Below, piece after piece: positions 39,868 through 50,319 of a stretch of DNA of 64,000 nucleotides. The position numbers were made by a program, and so were the translations under genes. The notes under the pieces are model-generated. The model saw only the letters and a program-made list of their open reading frames with translations, searched no databases and had not been told where the DNA came from. The stretch is taken from the NCBI GenBank assembly GCA_905250075.1, contig CAJNOP010000205.1, positions 1 through 64,000 of the forward strand. The letters are read 5' to 3'. The DNA is from Rotaria sp. Silwood1 (lineage: Eukaryota > Rotifera > Eurotatoria > Philodinida > Philodinidae). Positions within the stretch are counted from its first letter, which is position 1. Each line of letters begins with the position of its first letter.

Positions 39868-40853
39868 TTATTTTAATAAATTTAGTCACGCATTATCAAT
39901 AAAAAAAAAAACAAAAAGTCATGGTGATGGGTTATTTAACAAAACAATTATACATATATATATATATTCACATAAAGCTAATTAAATTTATTTCATTATT
40001 GGAAAATGACGAGATATGATTTATGGACAAAAATGAAAAAAGAACGTCTCTATCGATGAATATATGAATTATCAGTTAAGTTGAAATTTTATTATCATAT
40101 TGATGTTATCTGTATGACTATTTATTTTCTGAAGACGTTCATTTTCCGAACAATTTTTTTTTGTTTTTGTTTGTAAATCATCAATTAGTGAAAAGTATGA
40201 AAATAAATTTTAATAGCTTTTAATATTAAAAAAAAAGGATGGTTTTCGTCAAATTTCGTGAGCTTTTTAAACAAGTATACTTCATGATGAAACGAACATT
40301 TCATATTTGATGTGTCTAAATCAAGAACGAAACAACAGACTCCAAATTTTTGAAGTTTTTCTAAATCTCATAAAATTTTCGGTAACTCTTCAAAAGTCCA
40401 TCATAAAAATCTTAAACGTCTTCAAAATCGCCTTACATAAGTATTACGATGAGAAGCAAGAAAAACATGATTCAAAATAAAAAAATATTTATATCAAAAC
40501 ACAGCTGTCTCTATTATTACTACGAGTTTTATCTAACACAATTTCCGCTGCTGTCTATAAACACATAAATGATGTGACATTCCTAGCTCGTAATAATAGA
40601 TTGTGAAAAGCAACTTATTTGTATGATAGCAGAGACTTCAGGATCACAAAGAAATTATGGCTTCCTTAGAATTCTTTGAAGTCTCGTGAAGTTTCGAATT
40701 TTGCCATTTCTCTTTTGAATATTATAATCAGTGTTCACGTAAATTTATTGAAATAATCATAATATCGTTTGAAAAAATTCAAATAAAAAAAAAATATTAT
40801 AATAGATTGTCATCGTTCTTTCATAGAGAGCATAGTCATGATGTCAATAGTAA
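39868..40853. other. Intergenic region, convergent gene ends
   Basis: 3' flanks of TTLL12 (+) and of the small His/Gly/Tyr-rich gene (-). AT-rich with no recognisable gene or repeat. Confidence 0.5.
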
Positions 40854-41054
40854 CTACCAAAAACCTCCACCGTATGAAGGATAGCCGAATGATCCATAAC
40901 CATATGGTGAACCATATCCTCCAGACATATCATAGTTATAAGGATTTCCGAAACCAAAATTGCCATACTGATGATGATGCCACAGTTCATAGGCGCCAAA
41001 ACCAACAGCGCCAGCTAATAAAGCGTCACCAAGCAAATGATGATGATGATGCAT
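40854..41054 (-). CDS. Small His/Gly/Tyr-rich protein, 66 residues
   Basis: A compact intronless frame begins MHHHHHLLGDALLAGAVGFG, continues AYELWHHHQYGN and ends in a Gly/Tyr/Phe/Ser-rich tail (YGSPYGYGSFGYPSYGGGFW). Residues 7-20 are a short amphipathic or membrane-associating stretch of small hydrophobics. It resembles the general plan of short glycine-rich proteins with an LLGDALLAG core, but I cannot name a family. Support for a real gene: biased but structured composition, ATG at the start, and a TATAAATA on the minus strand at 41135-41142, about 80 bases upstream. Function unknown; metal binding by the His clusters or a structural or phase-separating role are guesses. Confidence 0.6.
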   Translation of the reverse strand: MHHHHHLLGDALLAGAVGFGAYELWHHHQYGNFGFGNPYNYDMSGGYGSPYGYGSFGYPSYGGGFW

Positions 41055-41124
41055 ATTGTGTAAATGATACTTGTTTGTTTGTTGTCAGTAAACAAAAAAA
41101 ACACACTAACTAAAGAAGTAATGT

Positions 41125-41363
41125 CAAGTAGTCATATTTATATATTCATCATACAAGTAAAACGAATGGAGTAAAGTCACTCATGCGTGAGTTGCAAAAC
41201 AAGAAAAGAATAAAAAGCATAATCAACTTAGCCTACCACGCGTCATGCATTAATTAATGCATAATTTAATTTTTTTATCATGCTTTTAGGCGTGGTGAAC
41301 GAAAACGATTGAATCATTGGGTGACGCCTATCTACGCATGACCTCAAAAATCATGACTACTTG
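41125..41363 (-). promoter_or_regulatory. Palindrome-rich upstream region of the small His/Gly/Tyr gene
   Basis: Bounded by perfect 11-base inverted repeats CAAGTAGTCAT (41125-41135) and ATGACTACTTG (41353-41363). It contains TATAAATA (minus, 41135-41142), the near-palindrome ACTCATGCGTGAGT (41179-41192), the perfect 18-base palindrome ATGCATTAATTAATGCAT (41245-41262) and the pair ACCACGC/GCGTGGT. A TGACGTCA site (CREB/ATF type) lies just outside, near 41374-41381. It may be a promoter with dyad binding sites, or a small fold-back element adopted as one. Confidence 0.45.
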
Positions 41364-41928
41364 AGAAAGGCGTATGACGTCATTACTAAATAAGATTGAT
41401 CTAAATATTTTCTTTTATTTAGTAGAGGAGAGCATAAAGTTTCTTTTTTTTTGTCTAAGATAAAGTTCATAAATACTGTTCACAAGTATTGTCTTTGATT
41501 TCAATACAAAAATACGAGTGTTTTACAATAACTAAAAACAAAACATCGTGTAACGTTTTTTTTTAACTATGACTGCCATTTAATTAATCAGTAAAATAGA
41601 TGAAATGGTTAATAGAAAAAATAAACGATAAATGCTACACTTATCAGTAATGAATTGTAAAATGGTCCATTTATTAAATATAACTAGTACCAAAAAGTTT
41701 TGATTTATGTAAGTAAAAAATAGATTTAAATAAATTGAAGAACTATAAAGTAAATAGGAAGAAATTTAAAGTATAGTGGAAAAAAAGAAGAAAATGAACA
41801 TTGAATTATTGTATCAGTTGGTACATATAGAGTGGTACACCTTCATACCAGTCATATTTGATTTGAGTGATTCATTATCAGATGTATCTATTTTTAACTC
41901 AACAGTTTGATTTCCTTTTCGTTGGGAC

Positions 41929-42243
41929 TAGGGATGTACCGAGACCGAGAGCTCGGTCTCGGTGCGTCTCGATCTCGGTCTCGATCCGTCTCGACCTTGG
42001 ATAGCCTCAACCTTGGTATTGAGTAGTGCCGATCTCGATTATGCTTAATCTCGATCATTTCTTTATCATAGATAAGTGTGCTACTCTGTCTCGGGCGAAA
42101 TTATATTTCTTTAAGCTTTTCGGCTGAGATTGACCGAGAGCGAGAGTCTCGGCCGAGACGACCGAGACCGAGACTGACCGAGATCGAGACGGGCCGAGAC
42201 CGAGACTGAGCCGACTCGGACCGAGAGTCTCGGTACATCCCTA
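41929..42243. mobile_element. hAT-type MITE, 315 bp, CGAGAC-rich
   Basis: Perfect ends TAGGGATGTACCGAGAC and, reversed, TAGGGATGTACCGAGAC, flanked by the exact 8-bp duplication GTTGGGAC (41921-41928 and 42244-42251). The arms are built of short GACCGAGA/TCTCGGTC units and are much richer in GC than the surroundings. The middle is AT-rich. No coding capacity. The perfect duplication points to a young insertion. Confidence 0.93.
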
Positions 42244-44798
42244 GTTGGGACTCTATTATTTCTATTTATTTTATGATTTTTCTTCCACTACCTATTCATT
42301 TGATATGTTACTTCTATATTAAGAAACTTGTACCACTTCTATAATTACAAATATATCAGATTTTGTAAACCCAAAATATGCTATTTTTATTTGAAAAACA
42401 CTAAATATTTATAGATGAGGATCGATATTGACAGCGACTGAGAAAGAAGTTGATAAGTTTCTTTTGATTTGTTCTAGATAATGAATAAAAAGAATTAAAG
42501 CCATGATTATCTTTATTCACGAAATGTATGCGTTAAAAAAAGGTGGTCCAAAGACCAAAAATATATTTAGAACAGGTGAAGAGAAAGAAAAACAGAATAA
42601 ATATGATTCATTCTTACGTCATGTCAATATTTGTATTGATCATTGAATATAATTGACTGTTAAAAAATGGTATCTAGTGATTTTTAAATCTATTCACAAA
42701 TCTAACTAATTAATAACTGACCATAAATCATATTCTCTTTAATTGTTACATTCCCATAAAAAAAGAAATTTAATAGTGTCCAGTGAAATGATCAACGAGC
42801 ACTGGAAATTGATTCATCTGTCAGCGAAGATTGTTTTAAGCTAGATGCAAACCATTTTTTTTTTACATTAAATTAGTATATGAACTATAAAAAACTTCAG
42901 TATTACTATGTTTCGTATAAAACATGCTTCACATGTCGCTAATGAAAATTACAATAGGGGCTTTGATGGTTAAGTCAAGATCTCATACGCTGGTATGGTG
43001 ACATTTACAACAAAAAATATAACTGATGTTCCTACAGTTCGAGGATTCAAGCACATTTATTAGTACCTCGAAACAAGTTCTACGAAAGAACATGACTGGT
43101 CATAATGATCGACCTTGGTAACAATGAAAACGACGAATGAAATTTCTAAATTTTACTGAATACGCCTATAAATAACATTCGTCTTGTTTTGCCAAGATGT
43201 AAACCAATTAAAAACCGTCATTCATCGGACAATCTCGAATGTTTTGGAATAAAAGCTATACAAAATGTACATAGCACAACTATTGTATCATGATGGTCAA
43301 CAATTTATGTACTGAAATATTAGAATTTTTAATAGCAATTTTTGAAGATGAAGAAAACGATGGCTTGATATTTTTTCGGGCTGAAGCTAGTTTTTACATT
43401 TCTAGAGTAGTCAATAAGCATCATTATCAAGTATGAGCGGCAAAAAACTATTCATTTAAGTCGCAAGAAAAATACTTCTCTGATCATTTCTTTTGGAAAA
43501 ACAAAACGATGCGAAAATTATAACGAAAATCTAGATTGAGCCGGTAAAGAAAAACTTATGTCTACCGACTGTTTACCGTTACTGATTATAACGCTGTGAT
43601 ACATGACTTGTATAAGACTCGGAAGAAATTATGCACAGAAAAAAATAAATATGATTGATCTTCTGATGAGATATACAGATCATAGTTGGAACTATTAAGG
43701 TTTTTTTCTTATCGGCAGAAACGATCAGACCAGTCTGTATACTTGCATGAATAATTCTTCATTTTCTTAGTCCTATAAAAGCCCAATTAAGTGCAATGAA
43801 AGCAATTTGATAAAAAGTGGCAAGTGCATTAGGATGCATTTTGACTGAATACAATTATTTAGTACATGTTTCTTCACATGAGTAGTCTTTTGGATCAATC
43901 ATAAAACATGCTCAAGTAATAGGAGAAGCGAGAGAGGGTTCAAATATTTTTTGACGTTGAGATACTTACTGTGAACATTTTTGTTGTCTCATACAACTTT
44001 TCGCGAAATTTCGAAGCTCACTAAATTTTGACTAGAACTTTCTAATGAAACATGATTATAATAGATTAACAGTAGTAGAGTGGTGCCAAAAGGGCTTAGC
44101 ATCTTTCATATCTCTTGCAAAACCATCGTTAGCAACAGTTTTAAGGAATTTTTTTGAAGAATCTCAGACTTTTTTCGTCTCTTTATGACGTCGTTTTATA
44201 TTTTGTGAAACAGTATCACGGAGACATGAGTACATTTGCATATGTCATTGATATTGAATCTATTTGTTTTTCATATTTTTTAAGATTATCTACTCATTGA
44301 TATATAATGTATTCAAGAGACAAAAAATGTTTCATAGATTATCTTTCTGTATCAAATGTATATTTATTCATTTCTGTTTTTCTTTTTTTTTTAATATATT
44401 TATTTTATAAAAAACGAAGCAATACATTTACAAAAACAGGCTCTATCTAAAGATTTTTTTTTACAATACAGGATTACCAGAGAGAATCAATAAAATTCGA
44501 CAAATCAGAGCATGAACGAAGAGATTCAATTTTGCATCTGAAAGTCTTTTCTTTGATAACTCATCTCACATCATTATTTCGTTTATAGGAAAAACAATAA
44601 GTAAAAAAATCTTCATATCGATTACAACTCTAACACAGATAGCAATTATATAGAATAATATGATCGATTGATTAGTTTGATTACAATGGAAGAAATAATC
44701 GAGATATTAATAATTGTTAGATGTAATAGTTCATTCTTAGAAAGATATTTTATTTATTATTGACAAGAAAAGTAGAATAATATTACAATTATTATTTT
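42244..44798. other. Long gene-poor region
   Basis: About 2.5 kb without a recognisable gene, RNA or repeat; frames are short. The T-rich stretch near 44390 and the following sequence are downstream flank of the CWC22 pseudogene. Confidence 0.4.
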
Positions 44799-45329
44799 TT
44801 ATGTATTTTCTATTTGTTTCTTGCCCTGTTGTTTTGTTTGTGAATATGTGCCTGTTGTAGAATGAATTTTCAATAAATCTCGTAATTCATTTCTATATAC
44901 AAAAATAAAATAAAATAAAATGATAATATTAAATGAATATAAATCTCATACTTACGTTAATTCATCAAGATCAATTGATGTAAAAAAATTAATTGAAAAT
45001 CGAATATTTTTTAGATTATTACGAGGAAAAAGACCTTGAAAATATTCTACAATAGAAAATAAAAAAATAATGTTATTTTTCATTTGTCAATTACATACGG
45101 ATCAATTAAATGATGCTTAAGTTTAGTTAAACCAAGAAATTTAACTAATCCTAAAAATAAATTTTTTTATATAAACACATGATGATGATGTTGTTTCTTC
45201 TTCATTTAAATGAATACAACGAAATATCTAAAAAACAATCGATTATAGTTTGTTTTTTTTTTTTTTTTTTTTTTGTTATTGAATAAATACATACTCTCCA
45301 TGATATTGAATCATTAGAAAGTAAATGTG

Positions 45330-45953
45330 TAGGGGAGCAACAAACCCAAAGCCTTGGGATTCAGTACAAAAAGATTTGGGTTTGTTCTAGACTAGGATTT
45401 GGATTTGGGTTTGGGTTTGGTCTTAAATTACCCAAATATGACGAGGCTTTGTAAAATAAAGTTCCAGAAGGGAGAAAAGAACCCCAAGTCTTACAAATTA
45501 ATATGAAATGGATTGGATTTGGTATAGATTTGGGTTTTGGGATTTGGATTTGGATCTTATATTTGACTATGAGATTTGGTGTATAGCAGGTTGGGATTTG
45601 GGTTTGGGATTTGGATTTGGAGGTTGAGATTTGGTTTCAATTTAACAAGACTACAAAGTTGGAGTCATGTTAGATTGAAACCAAATCCAAAGTCCAAATC
45701 CAAATCTAAGACCCAAACCCAAATCCAAGTCCAAATCCAAATCCCAAATTTCAAGCATATCACCAATTCTGAATCCCAAATCTCAGCCAAACAAAGCGAT
45801 AGCAACAATCCTGAGATTCAAATCTAGATGAAATCCACATCTAGGAACTAAATCCGAACCATACCCAAATCCAGAAACCAAATCCAAATCCAAGTCCAAA
45901 TCTCAAAGATTTGGTGCCAAATCCCAAATCTATTCAAGATTTGTTGCCCCCTA
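45330..45953. mobile_element. hAT-type MITE, 624 bp, built of CCAAAT/TTTGGG units, inserted in a CWC22 pseudo-exon
   Basis: Ends TAGGGGAGCAACAAACCC and, reversed, TAGGGGGCAACAAATC, with the exact 8-bp duplication TAAATGTG on both sides (45322-45329 and 45954-45961). The interior is a degenerate array of GGTTTGGGATTTGGA-like units on the left and their reverse (TCCAAATCCCAAAC-like) on the right, so the whole can fold back. The duplicated bases encode part of a former CWC22 exon, so the target was coding sequence. Confidence 0.92.
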
Positions 45954-46443
45954 TAAATGTGCAAAAAAATTTTGCAATATTACTTAATTTAATATTATCA
46001 AGACGATGAATTATGTCATATTGATCTTGAAAAATTTTTTCAAAATATTCAACATATTCTTTTTTTTTTTATTGAACAAAATCGTTGACCAACTAAACCA
46101 AAAAAATCTTTATATATCTGTTGTTGTGCACAATTATCAATAATCATTTGACATAATTCCATCTAAAATTAAGATTTTTAATTGAAATCATACTTCTTGT
46201 CCTGAACGTAAATTCAATTTAAGTAATTTATAAACACATTCTTGAGCACTAAAACTTGATTGTATTGTCAAATAAATTGTTCGATGAAACATAAGTAAAT
46301 TTGTTTCTATTTGGTCTATAATTGTTCGTTGTTGTTCTTCTATGAAACAAAGAATAGAGTAAAATATTGCAGATTTCAACAAAAAATAAAATAAAGATTT
46401 AGGACCTTATATTAGAAATTTATGAGCAATAGATCGTTCCATT

Positions 46444-46890
46444 CAGAGATGTCCATCGCGGTTGAAAACCGACCGCTGCCGCGCCGCGACGATAAAAGAA
46501 AAAAGCTAACGTTCCGCTACCGCACCGCTGCCGCGACGCCACCAAAAATAACAATGCCGCGACCGCGCCGCTACCGCGATGATTGTTAGAATAATGTTGT
46601 GAATTTTACGATCTGTGACAGTTCAGGACTTGAGCTGTTGTTACTAATCGATAAGATTCGTTGAATCTCATAGTTTTGCACTTGCAAACATTGAAATTCT
46701 GTTCGAATTGATGCATTTTTGCATTGTTCTCCAAAAAAACCTACCGCTACCGCGCCGCTACTGCGATAGTTAGCTAAAAAAAGACCGCTGCCGCACCGCA
46801 CCGCGATGGTTATTTGAAAAAAACAACCGCTACAGCGGCAGCGGCGCGGTGGCGGTAGCGGCAGCGGTCGCGCCGCGATGGACATCTCTG
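46444..46890. mobile_element. hAT-type MITE, 447 bp, GCGG-rich family, copy 1
   Basis: Ends CAGAGATGTCCATCGCGG and, reversed, CAGAGATGTCCATCGCGG, flanked by exact GTTCCATT duplications (46436-46443 and 46891-46898). Arms consist of CCGCTGCCGCGCCGC-type units; the core is AT-rich and unique to the family. Lies in a former CWC22 intron. Same family as 49816-50311. An open frame across it is incidental. Confidence 0.94.
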
Positions 46891-47467
46891 GTTCCATTAT
46901 CTTATTAAAAAATGAAACGTTATCTGACGTCTTTTATATAAATTTAATAGATGTTATGAGAAATATTCTAAACTGTTTCATAAAGTTTATATTCCGCATG
47001 AAGAGATGGTGCTCGTCTGAAGATTGAGTTTTGAAATGCACACTCGAAAGACAAAATACTGCTACTCTGCCAAAAGATTAATAATCATAGTTTTATCTAC
47101 ACACTTATTATAGGATCAACTGTTTATAGGAAAATTGAACAAAAAAGATTTTTGATCTGCAACTTTGTCGATAAATGATTCTTGTAATTTTAAGAATATC
47201 TTTAATGTTTTAATCAAAACTTGTGTACTTCGGTCTTGAAATATTCTAAAGAGAAAGTAAAGATTTAGGATGATGAAATTTACCTATTGATAAGGATTTC
47301 ACTCAAAAACTTCATTCTTCAATTGTCTTGTCAGTATACTAATCTCTGGTAAACATTCTGCAAGAAATGTCTTCCTTCTGTAAAGTTTTATGATTTCGAA
47401 TCTTTTCCCATGTATTCAATTCATCATATTGTCTATATGCCTAAAAAATGATATAATAGCTGACGAA

Positions 47468-47739
47468 TAGACATGTGCGGGACCAACTTTTTTTGGTCCC
47501 GGTAAAAATCTGTTTTTTAGTCCCGGACTCGGTTAAATTTGGTTTTGGTTTTACTCTCAGTCTTAATAACCTTAGTTTTTCTGTTATTTGTCCATATTCA
47601 GAAAAATTATTGCAGAATCTAACAGTTTTGGATCTGAAATAATTCTCGAATACTCGCATTTCCTATATTTCTTGTCGACAGCAGACATGTACGGGACTAA
47701 AATTTTTTTCGCTCCTGGTCCCGATTCCGCACATGTCTA
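47468..47739. mobile_element. hAT-type MITE, 272 bp
   Basis: Ends TAGACATGTGCGGGACCA and, reversed, TAGACATGTGCGGAATCGGG, flanked by CTGACGAA and GTGACGAA (7 of 8 identical). A related ACATGTACGGGACTA lies just inside the right end, suggesting internal repetition. Non-coding; lies in a former CWC22 intron. Confidence 0.83.
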
Positions 47740-48765
47740 GTGACGAATCACTTCGGAGATGGTTCTCTCGTTAGGCAATAGTAATGTGATACAAAAACTA
47801 GTTTATCTTGACTGTCAAAAATGGTTCAAACAATTCTATATTTACTTAAAATGGTTAAATTGCTTTTCTTTGAAAAGTTGTAAATAAATACCTTTTTCTA
47901 CTCATCTTCATCATCGGATGAACTAGAAATTGATTTATCTTCATATTGTTCATCATATTTAAATACATCTATAGAAAAGAAAAAAAAATAAAATAAAATA
48001 ATATGTCTCATAGAAAAATTCATTTTACCAAGCTCTATTTCAGGTTCACATGAAGCATCTAATTTAATCATATGTGTATATTGATCATTTTCATGAATTA
48101 AATCAAGACCAAATGGAATAGAAGGATGAACTTTAAATTTATCTTTTCGTAAAACAAATAAAACTTCAATTATATATTGTGTACGTTTATTTAATGATGA
48201 TTCATGAATAATATTGTGAATATTGAATCTAATCCATTTGGACTATCTTTTAATAATTTTTGTCCATATTCTTTTAAAAAACCAATGACTAATATAATAC
48301 TATCATCAATTGGTTTTTCAAGTAAACGTACAAGTATTTCTAATGCAACTGTTTCATGTAACTAAATAAAATTTTTTTTTTGTTTTTTTTTTTTTATGAA
48401 ATAAAAGAAAAATAATGTACAATATTTTGATTTACAAAATGTGCAAGAAATTTTGTTGTTGCTAAACAATTAGTTTTATCATTTCGTTAATATATTCGAA
48501 GAAATGATGATATAAGATGTTTACTAATTAATTCACCAATTATGTGAAAATTTTGTATTAATAATAGCAACTAATGCAGCATAAACAGGTGTATAAATTG
48601 TTGATGCTATTTGTGCTTGAATAATACTACGAACAAGTAAACCACGATCACGAATAATATTATCTTGAAATAATTCACGAACAATTATTGATAAATTTGA
48701 TGTATTAACTTTATTAATTCGACCATTAATAAGTTACAATAGATTCTGCAGTAGTAACGAAACAG

Positions 48766-49815
48766 TCTATCTTATATTTTTGTTACAAGTATCACTATTT
48801 CCTAAATTTTTGAATAATGATTCATCAGAATTCTTCGGAATTTTCAGAGTAGATAGATCTTGATAAGTAAAGCAGAAGTTATTATAGGCTCACAGTTTTC
48901 AGAAGTTGTTTTCTATGAAATACTGGAATAAAAACTGTGAAAGTTGATCTCAATATCTTCAAAATATTACGTTTGATTGAACTGAAACCGTTATTATATA
49001 TACTGGACATTGTTTGAAAAGTGTACTTTTATGTATTGCTGTTGACTTTGTTTTCAACGAATTGAAAAATCAAAATATCGAAGGTATCTTAAAAAACATA
49101 GTTTTTTTTAACGGTGCTTTTTTGTTGTCAGACCCACTAAAACCCAGCACAAAAATATTTTTTGAAATCAATAAACAAACGTATTCCCGGTTAAGTATCT
49201 TCAATGGTAAACAGTACTATGCTAATTAATTACGATAGAAAACGGCAAAAGGTTACGGTGACCATTTACAGCAACCGCAAACACGATGTTTTATTATATG
49301 TTATTGCCATTGTAAACCATGAGTGTAGAAAGACGCAGTTGAGGGCTCGCATAAAAAAAACGTGAATGTATATGTTGTTCGTAACAGATCATTACGCAAC
49401 CTATGCGGCAGTTGGAGACAGTTTAATGAACGATCATCGTTTTCTATCGTCCTTCAACGTAAGCAGTTATTGACGATATAGCGACCTATTCTCATTGAAC
49501 ATCAACAATAGTCACCTTTGGTTTGTTGTAGATATCATCATGTCGACAATACTTGTTTATCAGCAAACGCCAATAACGATCGTGAGTTGTAGTTGATACA
49601 ACATCTTCTCAATATTTATTGCCCTTAAAACTGATGTATTTTTGAAAAATCACTAGATACAATGTAGGATTTCCATAAGATGTACTAGCCTCACAAATGT
49701 TTTCACAGTATAAGAAGTATCACACTTACTGTTACTTCCCCTTCCGCTTACCATGGGCAATAGTAAGTGTTTTTAAGATCAAAATACTTCCTATTCAGTA
49801 GCAATAGATAGCAAG
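48766..49815. other. Region upstream of the CWC22 pseudogene
   Basis: Would hold the lost first part and promoter of CWC22, but nothing of them is recognisable. A frame at 49014-49229 (+) has no family match. Confidence 0.4.
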
Positions 49816-50311
49816 CAGAGATGTCCATCGCGGTTGAAAACTGACCGCTGCCGCGCCGCGACGATAAAAGAAAAAAGCTAACCGGCGGCTACCGCACCGC
49901 GGTGATAAAAACAGAAACCCTACCGCGCCGCTGCCGCGACGCCACCAAAAATAACCATGCCGCGACCGCGCCGCTGCCGCGATGGTTGTTAGAATAATGT
50001 TGAGAATTTTACGATCTGTGACTGTTCAGGACTTCAGCTGTTGTTACCAATCGATAAGATTCGTTGAATCTCACAGTTTTGCACTTGCAAACATTGAAAT
50101 TCTGTTCGAATTCATGCATTTTTGCATTGTTCTCCAAAAAAACGTACCGCTACCGCGCCGCTGCCGCGATAGTTAGTTAAAAAAACGACCGCTGCCACGC
50201 CGCACCGCGATGGTTATTTGAAAGAAACAATCGCTACCGCGCCGCCACCGCCACAGCGGCAGCGGCGCGGTGGCGGTAGCGGCAGCGGTCGCGCCGCGAT
50301 GGACATCTCTG
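49816..50311. mobile_element. hAT-type MITE, 496 bp, GCGG-rich family, copy 2
   Basis: Same ends as copy 1 (CAGAGATGTCCATCGCGG in inverted orientation) with exact ATAGCAAG duplications (49808-49815 and 50312-50319). The two copies share their AT-rich core (for example TCGATAAGATTCGTTGAATC) with few differences, and this one is about 50 bp longer in the GC-rich arms, probably by gain or loss of arm units. Confidence 0.94.
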
Positions 50312-50319
50312 ATAGCAAG

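Larger units (their letters stand above)
44799..48765 (-). pseudogene. CWC22: CWC22 (nucampholin) spliceosome factor, decayed copy with element insertions
   Basis: CWC22 recruits eIF4A3 to introns for exon-junction-complex assembly. On the minus strand its order is kept: [31 protein letters not shown] (MIF4G), RNDKTNCLATTKFLAHFVNQ, LHETVALEILVRLLEKP, IHESSLNKRTQYIIEVLFVL, DLIHENDQYTHM, DVFKYDEQYED, FHRTIYLTIQSSFSAQECVY (MA3), MELCQMIIDNCAQQ, FFGLVGQRFC, FQDQYDIIHRLDNIKL, HLLSNDSISW, IFRCIHLNEEETTSSS, FLGLTKLKHHLIDP and PRNNLKNIRFSINFFTSIDL. At least four frame changes, several beside T or A runs, and an in-frame stop (LRIY, stop, RNDK) break it, and the first ~100 residues are missing. A miniature hAT element (45330-45953) lies inside the exon encoding NIAKFF...HLLSND; two more (46444-46890 and 47468-47739) lie in what were introns. 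An intact copy must exist elsewhere, since CWC22 is essential in animals. Confidence 0.88.

Noticed and set aside
45576-45827. Open frame rich in Gly, Phe, Lys and Gln
   Set aside because: It is a translation of the TTTGGG/CCAAAT arrays of a MITE.
46586-46897. Open frame of 103 codons on the minus strand rich in Arg, Pro and Cys
   Set aside because: It lies almost wholly inside the GCGG-rich MITE and reflects the repeat units.
44799-48765. Possibility that CWC22 is intact and its frame changes are homopolymer sequencing errors
   Set aside because: Some breaks sit beside homopolymers, but there are also a clear in-frame stop, an exonic element insertion and a missing 5' end, while other genes in the window with similar runs keep their frames.
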